A stretch of 64,000 bases of DNA from Silene latifolia (Eukaryota; Streptophyta; Magnoliopsida; Caryophyllales; Caryophyllaceae). The DNA lies in NCBI RefSeq assembly GCF_048544455.1, contig NC_133536.1, positions 166,766,825 through 166,830,824 of the forward strand. Reading direction: 5' to 3'. This document shows positions 23,151 to 35,395 of this stretch, in pieces. The notes beneath the pieces were generated by a model that made no database searches, had not been told where the DNA came from, and saw only the letters and a list, made by a program, of their open reading frames with translations. Numbering within the stretch: the first letter of the stretch is position 1; the number at the start of each line of letters is the position of its first letter. The position numbers and the translations under genes were made by a program.

Positions 23151-24920
23151 GAGGCCACGTAAATTTTTCTATGTGATTTCATCAAACGAATTTGAATCGA
23201 TAATTTTGTTTGCATAAAATTTCGTGCGGCTCAAAATTTTTTGGTCTCGGCAAATTTTTTTTGAAACCGTGTGGCCTTTTGTTCTCACGGCCTGTTTTAT
23301 TTTTTTTGCCTTGAATTGCGAGCCTCACGGTTCTTGTATGATCAGACGATCTTTTGTTTTCAATCGTTCTTTGCATATTGTAATTTTAATCGATAATTAT
23401 TGCAATATGTTAAAGATGTATCAATTGTAGTTTCAATTCTATACGGATTAGATTAAATTGCAATTGGGTTTTAACAAATCGTTTTGTTTTGTTAATTGTT
23501 GCTCACGTTTTTTAGCCGAGAAATTTTTTTTGTTCTTTTTGTCTCGGCATTCAGCAGCAGTAATAAAAAAAAAAAAAAAAAAAAATTGGGTACTGTTCAC
23601 GTTCAGGCGTGAAGAAAAAAAAAAATTTTGTTTTGTTTTTTTTTTCGGCCATGTTTTATGCATAATACGTTTTTATGCATTCGCTTGATAGTGAAACGGT
23701 TCACTCACGTACCATTTGGTTATTTTAAAACGATTTAAAGTAACGGATTATCACGGATTAAAATTAAGTTGATTAAAGCGGTTTTGTCACATAATTTTAA
23801 TCATTAAAGGTGGTTTGGATAAATTTAACATAATTACGGAATTATGTCACGAATAAATTTAATTTAGTTGATGCATTTTATATCGTTATTTTGAATGTTT
23901 TGAATGCTTTTAATTACGTATTTAATTTTTTTTTACAATCAGTTGTAACTTAGTGTGGCCTTAGTAGAACGTGTTACCGTAATGATGGAACACGGTCTTG
24001 GTTGTATTTTGAGATCTCGCATCTCCATTTTGTTTTTCTTTTATAATTACAGTTTTTATTTAGAATGTAAATAGGTATATATTTTGTAAATTTTAATTGT
24101 AATTTTGAGAAGACCAAAGATGGAGACCGGATGCTCACTCCCGCTGCATGAAAAAGATGGAACATCAAGACAAGCTTCTCGGGTCCAACGGTAGATTCCA
24201 AAGTTGTATTATGTTCTTTTTACTAGGATAGGCCACACTAGGAATTTTTATTTACGTTTTGCATTCATTTATTTATTTTATCATAACGATAGATTGCATC
24301 ATATTCCGCCTAAAACCAAACCACCTAATAATTGCATGAAAACTGACTCATATAGAGGTCACGCGTTAGTTTTCTATGACATTCTTATGTCACACGATCA
24401 AGTTTAAGCCATCACCTAAGTTAATTCATTCACGTAATGCTAGTTATTCGTTCACTTAAAATGAATTAAAACTAAGTTGATGGGATCTTCCTCGTATAAA
24501 CAAAAATTGAGAACAGTCTTTATAGGTCAAACTCCAATGAATCCCTTCTTCGTCGGTAGGCATAATATGACCCCTTCTACGTCGGGTAAGTTGGAACCGA
24601 TTGACCTATTTTATCTCAACACTATGGTCACTCGTACGATCCTGTGATTATGGTGGACTATAGATAGGATTTACGGAAATCTATCGACCAAGAGTTTTTA
24701 CGGAAGAACTAGCTAAACAGTTGGCTTATCAATTTACAGAAATTGAGTCTTGGGATCACTTGTATTATTCTTGAGGGAGATCAATTATGCAAGTGCAATG
24801 AGTCTACACGATTAAAATGAATTTTAATAGACTTAAATCACCTCGATGAGTTGCTTATTTCGTTTTTGTTTTTCTTTCTTTTTCAGCGTAGATCACGTTT
24901 TTTAAACTGCTAATAACATA
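23151..24920 (+). other. Copia unit 2 leader, no gene
   Basis: It is collinear with 4249-6022. Poly-A (about 23565-23584) and poly-T runs differ in length from unit 1. No supportable gene. Confidence 0.6.
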
Positions 24921-27900
24921 ATGGCTGGCATCCTCGATGACCCAATGCCAAGTGCCACGTGCCACATTGGACCGTGAGTCCTGGCTTCGGATCTTCATGA
25001 ATCAGATGAATCAGTCCACTAGACTGAAGAATGATGGATCAAACTTCGCGGAATGGGAGGCGGCACTACGGAATGCTGCCACTGCTGACGGGAAGCTCAA
25101 GTATCTGACTGAGCCTCTCCCGCCAGCCCCAGGCCCCACGGCTCGAGTTAACGAGGTATCCACGTATAGCGACTTCGTCATGGAAGCGGGTGCGATTAAA
25201 AACGTACTCATTTTTGCAATGGAATCCAATTTACAGAAACGCTTCATAGCCCAAGGTGCAAACAAGATTTTCACCACGCTCACTAAGGAATTCTCGAAAG
25301 CACCGAGAATCGTGACCTATGAGCATACCACTCGCTTCTTTGATGCGAGACTTTAGAAGGGCCAACCGGTTAGCCCACACATTCTCAGCATGATTGAGAA
25401 TGTCGAGAGACTGGAGGCGCTTGATTGTAAAATCAGCGAGAACATTGTGATTGACCGCATGCTTCATTCACTCCACGATGGTTTTGCGCTCTTTAGAGCC
25501 AATTACTATATGAATGATTTGAAGAAAAGTCCCCATGAACTGCACTCCCTTCTCGTACAGACCGAGAAGGACATGAAGTTCAGTGGGAGCATGAAACAAG
25601 ATGTTCTCGTTGTGACAAACAAGGGCAAGGGTAAGGGCAAAGCTCAAGCGAGACCTAGCGAGGGCAAACCGAAGTTCAAGAAGTCGGTCGGGGTAAGAGT
25701 GGGCCTGGTGAGGCAAGTAACTCATCAGGCGCGACAAAGAGCAAAACCGAAAACATGGAATGCCATCATTGCCACAAGACTGGGCATTGGAGGCGTACAT
25801 GTCCTGTTTATCATGAGGACATAAAAGCAGGTCGCGTTAAACCTGTTGGTATGTCTTCTTCCTCTTCTACTTTTATTCATATGATTGAGATTAACCACGC
25901 AAGTTACGGAACTTGGGTACTAGATACTGGTTGTGGTTCTCATCTGTGTAATCATGTGAAGGGGCTCCGAAACATCGAACCCCTCGTAAAGGGTGAGGTG
26001 GACCTGCGTGTCGGGAATGGAGCACGAGTGGCTGCCGTCTCGAGGGGAACATACGTGATCCAGCTTCCTAGCGGATTTGAGTTATTTTTATATAACTGCT
26101 ATTATGTACCCAGTCTTTCTAAAAATATTATTTCAATTTCTGCACTTGACAAACTTGGTTTTTCATTTGTAATATAGAATAATTCTTGCATTTTCTCATT
26201 ACACGATATGATTTATGGCAAGGCAGTCTCCATGAACGGAATTTATGTTTTAGATCAGACCACTGAAATATTACACGTAATGAATAAAAGGTTAAAGGTT
26301 GGTGACAAAGATCAAACGTATCTATGGCACTGCCGTATGGGACATATTAATGAGAAACGCGTAAAACAGCTCATAAAGAATGGAGCTATCTCGGCCTTTG
26401 ATTTTCAATCATTTGGCACGTGTGAATCATGTCTCATCGGTAAGATGACTCGAATTTCCTTCAAAGGTGTTGGAATGCGCGCTGCTGACCTATTAGGACT
26501 CATACATACGGATGTATGTGGGCCTATGTAAATCACCGCACGAGAAGGCTATAGGTATTTCATCACTTTCACAGACGATTTAAGTAGATATGGCTATGTC
26601 TACTTAATGAAGCATAAAAGTGAATCCTTTGAGAAATTCAAAGAATATCGAAATAGGTACAGAACCTCTTTGGGTAGAAAGATTAAAACACTGCGTTCAG
26701 ATCGTGGTGGCGAGTATCTTTCTCACGAGTTTGATCAACACCTTAAGGACCGTGGGATTGCCCTACGCTTAACTCCACCTGGAACACCTCGGTTGAATGG
26801 TGTGTCCGAACGGAGAAATCGAACACTACTTGATATGGTTCGATCCATGATGAGCCACACCGTGTTGCCGACTCATTGTGGGGTTATCTTTGTTGATCAG
26901 TTTGCTCTAATACTTAACCGAAGTCCGTCTAAAGCTGTTGACAAGACTCCATATGAACTATGGAAGGGAACGGTCCCTAACTTGTCCTTTATACGGGTTT
27001 GGGGCTGCGAGGCTTATGTCAAGTGGAGACACGAGGATAAGCTCGGCCCGCGATCGGTCAAGACATACTTTATAGGTTATCCTAAAGAAACACTTGGTCA
27101 TTACTTCTATTCGCCAACCGAACAACGCGTTTTTGTTGCGGCTAATACGACATTCTTAGAGAAGGAATTTCTCGAGAATGCAAAGAGTGATAGAACCTTC
27201 GACCTGTCGGAGATTCAAGAACCAAATACCGAGCAACCATTGGAGGAACCAATTCCTTCAATCCCGGCTGCGGTAAATATTCCTGAGGAACCTTGGAGGT
27301 CGGGTAGAGTCTCTATTCCTCCGGACAGATACATTGGTATGGTCGAGGAACATGACATAGATGACATTCTACTCTTAACGAGTAGTGAACCCGCAACCTA
27401 TAAAGGTGCCATGACTAGTTCTGACTCAAAGCTATGGCTTGAGGCCATGCAATCCGAGATGGACTCTATGTATGAGAACAACGTATGGGATCTTGTTGAC
27501 TTACCTGCTAAGGTTCGTCCCCTTCAATGCAAATGGCTTTACAAGATAAAGCATTTTGTGGAAGGTCAACAAGATATCTATAAAGCACGACTAGTTGCTA
27601 AAGGTTTCACCCAAGTGCCAGGTCTGCACTACGATGAAATTTTTGCACCCGTAGTCATGTTGCGTTCCATTCGGATTATCTTAGCGATTGCCGCTTTTCA
27701 TGACTATGAAATTTGGCGGATGGATGTGAAAACCGCCTTCTTAAACGGTTATTTGGAGGAAGAGTTGTACATGGTACAACCCGAAGGTTTCATCGATCCA
27801 GAACATCCTAAGAAAGTATGCAAGCTTAAGCGTTCTATTTATGGACTTAAGCAAGCATCTCGGAGTTGGAATCATCGCTTCGACCAAGTGATTAAAGAAA

Positions 27901-28953
27901 ATGGATTTACTCGATCGGTCGAGGAACCATGTCTTTATATCAAGTCGAGTGGGAGCAAGATTGTCTTCCTAATATTGTATGTCGATGACATACTCCTGAT
28001 TAGGAATGACATACCTCTCTTAACTTCGGTGAAAGTATGGTTGAAAAATCATTTCCGGATGAAAGATCCGGGTGAGGCACAAAGAATTCTAGGCATCCGT
28101 ATCTATCGAGATAGATCACGACGGATGTTATCTCTCGATCGAGTCTTACATAGACAAGATCCTAGAGAGATTCAGCATGACTAACTCCAAAAGGGGTTTC
28201 TTCCTATGGCTCCGGGGTGCACTTGAGCAAGTCTCGGGCACCGAGACACACGGAAGAGAAAGAGCGCATGACACGGATTCCTTATGCCTCGGCTATAGGA
28301 TCAATCATGTATGCCATGATATGCACACGTCCGGACGTGGCATATGCATTGAGTATGACAAGTCGATTCCAACAAAGATCCGGGTGAATCACATTGGATG
28401 GCTATCAAGAACATTCTTAAGTACCTACGGAGGACTAAAGATTGGGCATTGATTTATGGAGGCGATCAAAAGCTATGCGCAACCGATTCTGCAGATGCTA
28501 GCTTCCAAACGGATCGAGATGACTCAAAATCTCGATCGGATTCGTATTTACTCTTAATGGCGCTGCATCACCGGAAGAGTTCCAAACAAAGTGTTACAAT
28601 TCTACGACGAGTCCGAGTACTATGCCGCGTCCGAAGGCGCAAAGGAAGCGATATGGATGCGTCAATTCTTACAAGGACTATCTGTAGTGCCTAGTTCGAA
28701 TGACCCGATCACCATCTATTGCGACAATAGAGGTGCCATCTTCCAAGCTAAGGAGCCAAAGTCTAGCAACAAGTCTAGACATGTACAACGGAAAGCTCAT
28801 CTAATCCGAGATTACGTGGAGCAAAAGGAAGTAGTGATAGAAAAGATTGCTACAGATGATAACATAGCAGATCCTCTCACTAAACCATTACGACAAGATA
28901 AGCATGAAGGGCACGTTAATTCCATGGGAATTAAACGTGTTCCTAAGTTGTAG
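24921..28953 (+). pseudogene. Copia gag-pol, unit 2 (complete length, several breaks)
   Basis: This is the uninterrupted copy of the Angela-like polyprotein. ATG 24921 corresponds to 6023 in unit 1, but a small duplication (GTGCCACGTGCCAC) shifts the frame near the start. Gag is at about 24990-25700, with a TAG at 25353 where unit 1 has CAG. The CCHC knuckle is at 25755-25806 and the protease motif DTG at about 25927. The integrase zinc domain is at 26208-26531, ending in the TAA shared with unit 1. The integrase core and RT are open from 26607 to 28184, including YVDD at about 27979. A two-base difference at 28134-28145 breaks the frame before the end of RT. RNase H continues to VPKL at 28953. 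It encodes the only full RT-integrase set here but is not translatable as one protein. Confidence 0.85.
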
Positions 28954-29713
28954 TACTCTTTTATGGATTAGATTCATTCTCTTTTGTACTCTATACGACA
29001 TCATCGTTTTGATATTTATATATTTTGTTTTTCATGTGGATTTGTACGACAATTTTGAACACCATAAAGTGAACTGAACAAACATTATATTTTTGGTCCT
29101 TAATTGCCCACGTGAGCTGATAACTCAAGGTAATTATTTTGTGACGTTGGTTGATGGTGGGTTCAACGAGCCATAAGTCAAACGTTTGACTGACCAATCA
29201 CAGAGGCGAGTTATACGGATATCTCGTAGGACACAATTGTGACATCGACGTGGAGTCCTAAATGTTTTATAACATTCGGTGCCAGGTCGTGGATAGGACC
29301 TCCATGGTGATCCTAAGAGTCGATTCTTTTGACTATCGACTGTCTCTTGAGATTAAGGCATATTTTGGGTGACTTTGGTTTCTTTCTCACGGTCATCCGT
29401 AACAGGGGGCCAAGTAGATTTTTTCTGGGTCATTTCATGCTGTGCTTAGTTCGGAAGGAGTCGAGTTGAAGGAAATATTCAGCCTTTATCGGTACTCGAT
29501 ATTTCTCGGGGCCACTCGAGGAGTCAGAATCGAAATGCATGGCCATGCTCGAATACGAATTCGTTTTATCGGTTGAGTTACTCTCTAGTCGGGGAAACCA
29601 CTCTAGATACAGATCGATTGTAAAATACGACCTTTGCGGATCCGGATCTGCAAATTGTTTTACATTGAGTGGGAGAAATTTTAAATGAATATGAGAATCG
29701 GTTATCGCGCATA
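28954..29713 (+). other. Copia unit 2 3' untranslated region
   Basis: No gene. It is collinear with 21296-22054. Confidence 0.6.
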
Positions 29714-29809
29714 CACTTGTACGGACAAGTGGGAGTTTGTTGGAGCTGTGTCCTCCAGTTAGTGCGGATAACGTCATTGCACATACACTTGTACGGACAA
29801 GTGAGAGCT
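29714..29809 (+). other. Duplicated hairpin-PPT module before copia LTR 3
   Basis: Hairpins CACTTGT-ACGG-ACAAGTG lie at 29714-29731 and 29786-29803. Between them is the LTR-like stub TGTTGGAGCTGTGTCCTCC. Here the stub reads TGTTGGAGC, closer to a true LTR start than in unit 1. The second hairpin abuts LTR 3. Confidence 0.65.
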
Positions 29810-30794
29810 TGTTGGGGCTGGTGTCCTTTACAGTTAGTGCAAGGACTTATAAATCTCTAAAAGGATCAAAGGGTATACTTTTGTATTATAATCAGTTGGT
29901 CCACGTTTATCAATAACGGTTGGCTTGCTAGATAAGTTTGACGTTATTGTCATACAGATGGCGGTGATCAACTGGTCCCTAAAAGTCACACCTATAGGAT
30001 ACGTTTGAGAGATGTGACGGTATGAAAATACAGTCATGTTGATGCCAGAAAATTGACTAAGCAGTTAGTCCGAGTTATTTGACTAATAATTAGTCAAAAT
30101 GCGATGTTGAGATATTTTATTTAATACGGATTAAATAAAATTGGCTAAGGCGAATTAAACAGTTAATTCGTAAATTAAATATTAACGATTATATTTAATT
30201 AATGTATATTGAATTAATTATACAATATTGTTTTTGTCGGACATGTATTAATAATTCAACTAATCCGTGTCATTAGTTGATGTTTTAATAACCGATAACC
30301 GATGACGATTTATAATAAAGACCGCGTCATATACATTTTAGCATCGGACCACGAGTTAAAATAAGGAGAAAATGAAAGCCCATTTCCTCCTCTTCCACTC
30401 GGTTTGGCCGAACCAAGCGAACAAAAGAGAGCTCTCTCTCTTTTGTAACCTAATTGTTATTCATTTGAAAAATCATTAGGGTTTTGAGAACATTGCCTCT
30501 CAAAAAAAATTCAGATCTCACATCGGAAAAAACTCACATAACAACTCTCTCAATATTGCAAGTCAATTAGAGAGTAATTCTAGCACAAGGGCATAGTCTC
30601 AGACGGTCTTGGGTGCAACGATTAGGAGGAAATCTACTTTGATTTCTGTTCATTACGCCGCACTACAAAGGACCCGAGGTTGATTCTTAATCTTTATCGT
30701 TTCATTGTTGTTTTTCGTTTATGACAATAAATTGCATATTAAATTTACGTTATAGTCCTATAATTTAAGGGTATTATACGGATATTACCCCTCA
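29810..30794 (+). repeat. Copia LTR 3 (outer 3' LTR)
   Basis: 985 bp, ends in CCCCTCA and is followed by TSD CCCGA, then TekT gag on the minus strand. Confidence 0.9.
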
Positions 30795-31723
30795 CCCGAT
30801 CTCTGGTAACCCATGTTCGCCGCACTGGTGCACTCATTTCTCTTGTGGCCTACACCGCCACAGTTAAAGCAGGTCATACCCCAACTACCACTACTACTAC
30901 CACCGCCACGCCCGTATGAAGCCCCAGCACTAAACCCTGAACCAGAAGAATACACTCTAGCCTAATTGTGGTTGCCTTTCTTGTAGTTAGATTGGCCACC
31001 ATCCTCGCTCTCAACCTTTCTTTTCTCAGTACCTCTCTCCCGGGCCATCTCTACCAACCTCTCAGCTCTCCCAGACCTCCCATAAGCTTCCTTAACATCA
31101 ATAAGGACTCCCACGGGTAACTTATCCATTATCTTAGGGGTCAACCCCTTCTCGAACCTCGGAGCTAGGTTCTCCTCACTCAGTCCCATATCCTCAGCAT
31201 ATCTAGACTTCTCATTAAACTGCTTATAGTACTAAGCCACAGACATCTCAGAGGTCATCTTGAACCCATCAAACTCCTCCCTTGGCTTACTCCTCACATG
31301 TTCTGGCACGAACTCCCTCTTCATGGCTTTCCTAAACTCTTCCCAAGGAATAGCAGGCATCCCCTGCTTCTCGCACATCTCTCTAGCACTCACTTTCACC
31401 TTGTCCTACCACTCTCATGCTGCCTCCCTCAAGTAGAACGCAACTTGTTCTACCCTCATCTCATCCGGACAATGCACTAAATCCAGAATGTTCTCAATCT
31501 CTCTATGCCAATTGTCAAGAAGAATTGACTCCCCGGTCCCCTTATACTCTTTTGGGTTAAACCTTGCTATGTACAGGCTGATCTTAGAGTGATCAACCTC
31601 CTTATCCTTCTTCACTCTCTTAAGTGCCTCCGTAAGAGCATCTTGATGCTCCAACATCTTAACTATGTCATCCACGTTCATGCTCTCAGCTCTCGCATAC
31701 AAGGCGGTTTTCTTTAGCGGCAT
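30795..31723 (-). pseudogene. TekT gag (three in-frame stops, 3' truncated)
   Basis: The start ATG (31723-31721) begins MPLKKTALYARAES. One frame can be followed to the copia junction despite three stop codons (about 31415, 31232 and 30962). The middle resembles a retrotransposon gag domain (NPKEYKGTGES..., then REAA-stop-EWW). The end has a CCHC knuckle CFNCGGVGHKRNEC near 30875-30835. The 84 codons open upstream of this ATG come from the leader array and are not gag. Confidence 0.75.
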
Positions 31724-31804
31724 CTTAAAACTATATAAGAAAAGGTAGATATAAACATACGTACTATAACTCAAAACACGAAAACAGCCTGCCCAGAACC
31801 CACT

Positions 31805-32104
31805 CGATCGAGTGCCCAAACCTACTCGATCGAGTGGAGGCCACTCGATCAAGTGCCCCACGTACTCGATCGAGTACCCCGACTCCAGACCCCAAACAAA
31901 CCTTCTGATCTCTAACCCACTCGATCGAGCTGACAGGCCACTCGATCGAGTGCCTCCTACTCGATCGAGTGCCACTATGTACTCGATCGAGTACCCAAAA
32001 ACACGGTCCTGATCATGGAAACGTCAAATACCCACTTGATAGAGTCAGACCCACTCGGTAGAGTACCTCACCCACTCGATCGAGTGCCCCCCACTCGATC
32101 GAGT
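31805..32104 (-). repeat. TCGATCGA array in TekT leader
   Basis: Twelve sites occur, mostly ACTCGATCGAGT, with cores at 31805, 31827, 31846, 31867, 31922, 31943, 31962, 31984, 32037, 32056, 32077 and 32096. Spacings are 22, 19, 21, 55, 21, 19, 22, 53, 19, 21 and 19 bp, so three groups of four. The sites at 32037 and 32056 are mutated (TTGATAGAG, TCGGTAGAG). The array lies between the primer site and gag. Confidence 0.85.
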
Positions 32105-32584
32105 CATGCAGACTCGTGAATACTACCCGCATGTTATCTCACATACCCCAACGTACTATGCATTCATATCATCTTAACATTATAACAACGACTATGCATG
32201 CAAATCTACATAATTCCTCATACAATCAACAAAAATAATCTACTTCATGTTATCTAGTGACACATTATAAACAGCTAACATGCCTTTCATTCAATTCCAC
32301 ATATAAAACACACCTCTTCAACTTTTAACCATACACCCAATCCTCCATTTCCAACATCCAATGATTCTCAACATATATCATTACGTACACACACAACCAA
32401 AAGATAACACACACGACTCCGACACATATCCCCCCATGTGACCGGTTCAAAACTGTAGGGCGAGTTCGCGACTTTAGGACGTCTCCCAAGCCTTTGCATT
32501 AGCTCCTACAACTTTTACCCCGGGTTCATTTTAATTGACTCCCTATGTTCATTAGATTCATTAGTTACAGGTTTTAGGATCGTC

Positions 32585-32596
32585 GCTCTGATACCA
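32585..32596 (-). other. Primer-binding site, tRNA-iMet (TekT)
   Basis: GCTCTGATACCA on the plus strand is TGGTATCAGAGC on the element's own strand, three bases from the LTR. Confidence 0.9.
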
Positions 32597-32599
32597 TTT

Positions 32600-35383
32600 T
32601 GTAACACCCCCATACTCCAAGTGCCTTACCAGGACCACTCAGGTATAAAGTTGTTACCATGTCGGTTTCCCGAGGCAATGATAATCAAAAGACAATAAAG
32701 AAACAACGTTTAAATAGTATAAAGTTTAAAGTGAAATACAATCCAAAAACCAAACTGCCAAAAACTGTTTACATGTTCTTAAGCCAACTGTCTAAACAAC
32801 TTAAACAAATGTCTGATAAACTACTCAAGCTACAGCGGAAGACTATATCATCTGAAGGTGACACATCCCAGCTGGCCCATATGTCTCGACTCATACCTGC
32901 TCAACAACTGATCACCATCCCCGAATGGATCACCACAGTTTTTAAAACAATAAAGCGGGGTCATTACTATTCACACAATCATACATATACAACTACTATA
33001 AGACAGAAACCAACATAACTCAACCATCACATAACCCAAACTCCACAATCAACTCCTCATCACCGACTACACACTAAAGTGTGTAGTCCTGCCAGAGCAC
33101 CCGTCGCAACAGGTTACTCCACTCCGCCAGTGAGGGACCGTAGCCGTTCCCACCTAAGCCCCGCTCATACCATAGAGCGAATAACCCAAATCCATTAATG
33201 TGCACATCCCTTCTGTGGCGGGTTCCACGGAAGGCGAATAATGGGCGTGAAGCCACTCCCACAAGTGACCCCACTCAGCCAGGGACGCACCCTAATACCA
33301 CAGACAGATACAATCAATCATAACTACCAGCAGTAAATAATTCCAACAACCGTCACAATGCTCGTATGATAATACTCAACAAACATAGATCACAACCAAC
33401 ACATATGTGAATAATACTGAGTAGGAAAACCCTACCTGGAATGCAAAACAATCAGACGATCTCAACAGCTGTTATCAAAAAGCCTCCTCTACGAATTCTC
33501 CTCCTAACATATGATCACATAATTACTAACAATCACAAAACCAACAAAAACCCCAAATCCCCAAATTAGGGTTTAAACAACTTTAATAAAATACTATAAA
33601 ATCGGTACGCAGATCTTACCCTCGACGCAAGGATCACAAGGATGTAAAGAACGATAGATTCCGACCTCCCAAGCTCCGGGATTTGTCAATAATGCGAACG
33701 ATGCGAAGAACGTAGTTTGAAATCTCTTTTGGAGTGATTAGGTTTGATAAAAGTGTATTATGAAAGTGACGGAAAGGTTTATATATTAATTCGCATTATT
33801 AACAAAACCCGACAAAACATTACCCGTAAACCGAGCCACTCGATCGAGTGCCCCCTACTCGATCGAGTACCAAGGCTACTCGATCGAGTACGCTACAGAC
33901 AGAAACTGTTTTAAAAACTCAAAACACCCTTACTCGACGGAGTAGGGCCACTCGATATAGTACCCAGAGACTCATAAAACCGTAGTATTACACATACAAC
34001 CAACCCATTACATACATGAATATTCGCATAAGTTGAAAATTAAATAATTGGTTTGATCTAGGAAATGAGGAGGACAGTTCGACTACAACCAATCTGTTTT
34101 CAGTGATTACACTCATCTATTTCGTCTTAATGGTGCCAGCCGCAAATCTTATCGATGGTGCAATTTGTTGTAAGTTTTACATAATTCATACAGTGGTCTC
34201 ATTTGATAACTCAAAATTGGCTCATTTCAACATAAAACCCACGCTCAAAGCAGTCCCATTTCACGCCCCAAAACAGTCCTCATACACGCCCAAACAACCT
34301 AGGTAAGATCGTCTTAAGACAACTTTTTAAGCATGAAATGGACGGAATTTCTTACATACAGTCGACCCAATTCACACCTGCATATGTACATGACATGAGC
34401 TATCAAATTGACTCGAACCAACAACAAAATCAATCTCAAGGTCGAGTCCAAAACTGTCCCAGTGCAGCCCCCTTTTCACGGTTTCAACCACCATTTTTTT
34501 TGACACTGTCTTAAGACAAAGTTTTAAGCATTAAAATGATATTATTCATCCAATTAAATTACCCGACATAATTGCTCACTTCACCATGAATCCAAAGGTA
34601 CCAACTTTTCTAAAAATGGATAAATAAACTTGTATAAAACCGACTCAAACGACACCACATGAACTCAGTCAGGACAAAATTTTTATGTTAAAAAAGAGTA
34701 AAAACACATTTAAGAAAGTATAAATTTCGACATAATATCGAGTAATCCCATCAACGTTACCTTTTTGCTCTTCAAAGAATGTATTTCCCACTCAAAACTA
34801 CTCCGGGTTGTCCAATGGCACACCTACAAAGGAGAATGAGAAGAGGAAGCTAATACAACGAGAATTAGCAAATTTGGTCGAGAAATGAAGACGGGATCTG
34901 AGTTTTAGTGTCGCGTAAAAATGGAATCTATGGCTCCTGCGTATAATGCAATTGTTGTTGCTGCTTGCTGGGATTTTTCGAAAAGAAGAGAGAAAGGTAA
35001 AGTGGGTTAGGATTGGTCACTTGGTGAGTGTGAGAGTGAGACAAAGTTATTTATTTATGTGTAGAGTATAATGGGGTGTATATATATGTTGTCCAAATGT
35101 GGTTGGTCCGAGTAATCTAGTCTTAACCAGAGAAATGTGAAGGTTTTATAATAAACGGAAATATGTCTATAACTTAAGACGGAAATATTATTATTATTGC
35201 TATTAATATTATCCGACTACAAAAATTTATTTTTATATAAATAAGCTTATAAAAATATAGCTTTTGTTAAAATCAAGTTTAAAATAAAATTAATAAAATT
35301 AAATAATTTAGAAGTATAAAATAAAGTAATAGAATAGTTAAATAAATTATAAATGTCAAAACGAGAAATTCACGGGTGTTACA
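32600..35383 (-). repeat. TekT 5' LTR
   Basis: 2784 bp with inverted terminal TGTAACACCC...GGGTGTTACA. It contains a TCGATCGA array (33841-33960) and a TATA-like TATATAAA on the minus strand (33778-33785). No gene is supportable inside. The right end abuts AthC sequence. Confidence 0.8.
33841..33960 (-). repeat. TCGATCGA array in TekT LTR
   Basis: Cores lie at 33841, 33860, 33881, 33935 (CTCGACGGAG) and 33953 (CTCGATATAG). Spacings are 19, 21, 54 and 18 bp, echoing the 19-22 and 53-55 pattern of the leader array. On the element's strand it lies just upstream of the TATA-like site. Confidence 0.8.
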
Positions 35384-35395
35384 ACAACACATGAA

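Larger units (their letters stand above)
3258..30794 (+). mobile_element. Tandem Angela-like Ty1/copia: LTR-internal-LTR-internal-LTR
   Basis: Three near-identical LTRs (3258-4234, 22150-23136, 29810-30794) begin TGTTGGGGCTGG and end ACCCCTCA. They separate two internal regions of the same polyprotein family. The outer ends carry the same 5-bp TSD, CCCGA (3253-3257 and 30795-30799), and the middle LTR has none, so this is one insertion with a shared central LTR. Unequal recombination between LTRs of sister copies is the simplest origin. The TGTTGG start, tRNA-iMet primer site, domain order PR-INT-RT-RH and RT wording point to the Angela lineage (known for BARE-1), recalled rather than searched. 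AthB interrupts the first unit. The host sequence on both sides is TekT gag. Confidence 0.85.
30795..35383 (-). mobile_element. TekT: 5' part of an antisense chromovirus-like Ty3/gypsy element
   Basis: Reading right to left there is a 5' LTR (35383-32600), a tRNA-iMet primer site, a leader with a TCGATCGA array, and gag from 31723. Gag is cut at 30795 by the copia. The other side of the copia (3239-3257) continues the gag frame for a few codons before AthA begins. The remainder lies left of the window. TGTAACACCC ends and the gag-with-CCHC layout suggest the Tekay/Del chromovirus group, which is inference because no integrase or RT is visible. TekT itself sits in AthC. Confidence 0.75.

Noticed and set aside
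31724-31975. N-terminal extension of TekT gag rich in RSS/DRV
   Set aside because: It is translation of the leader palindrome array. The gag homology begins at ATG 31723.
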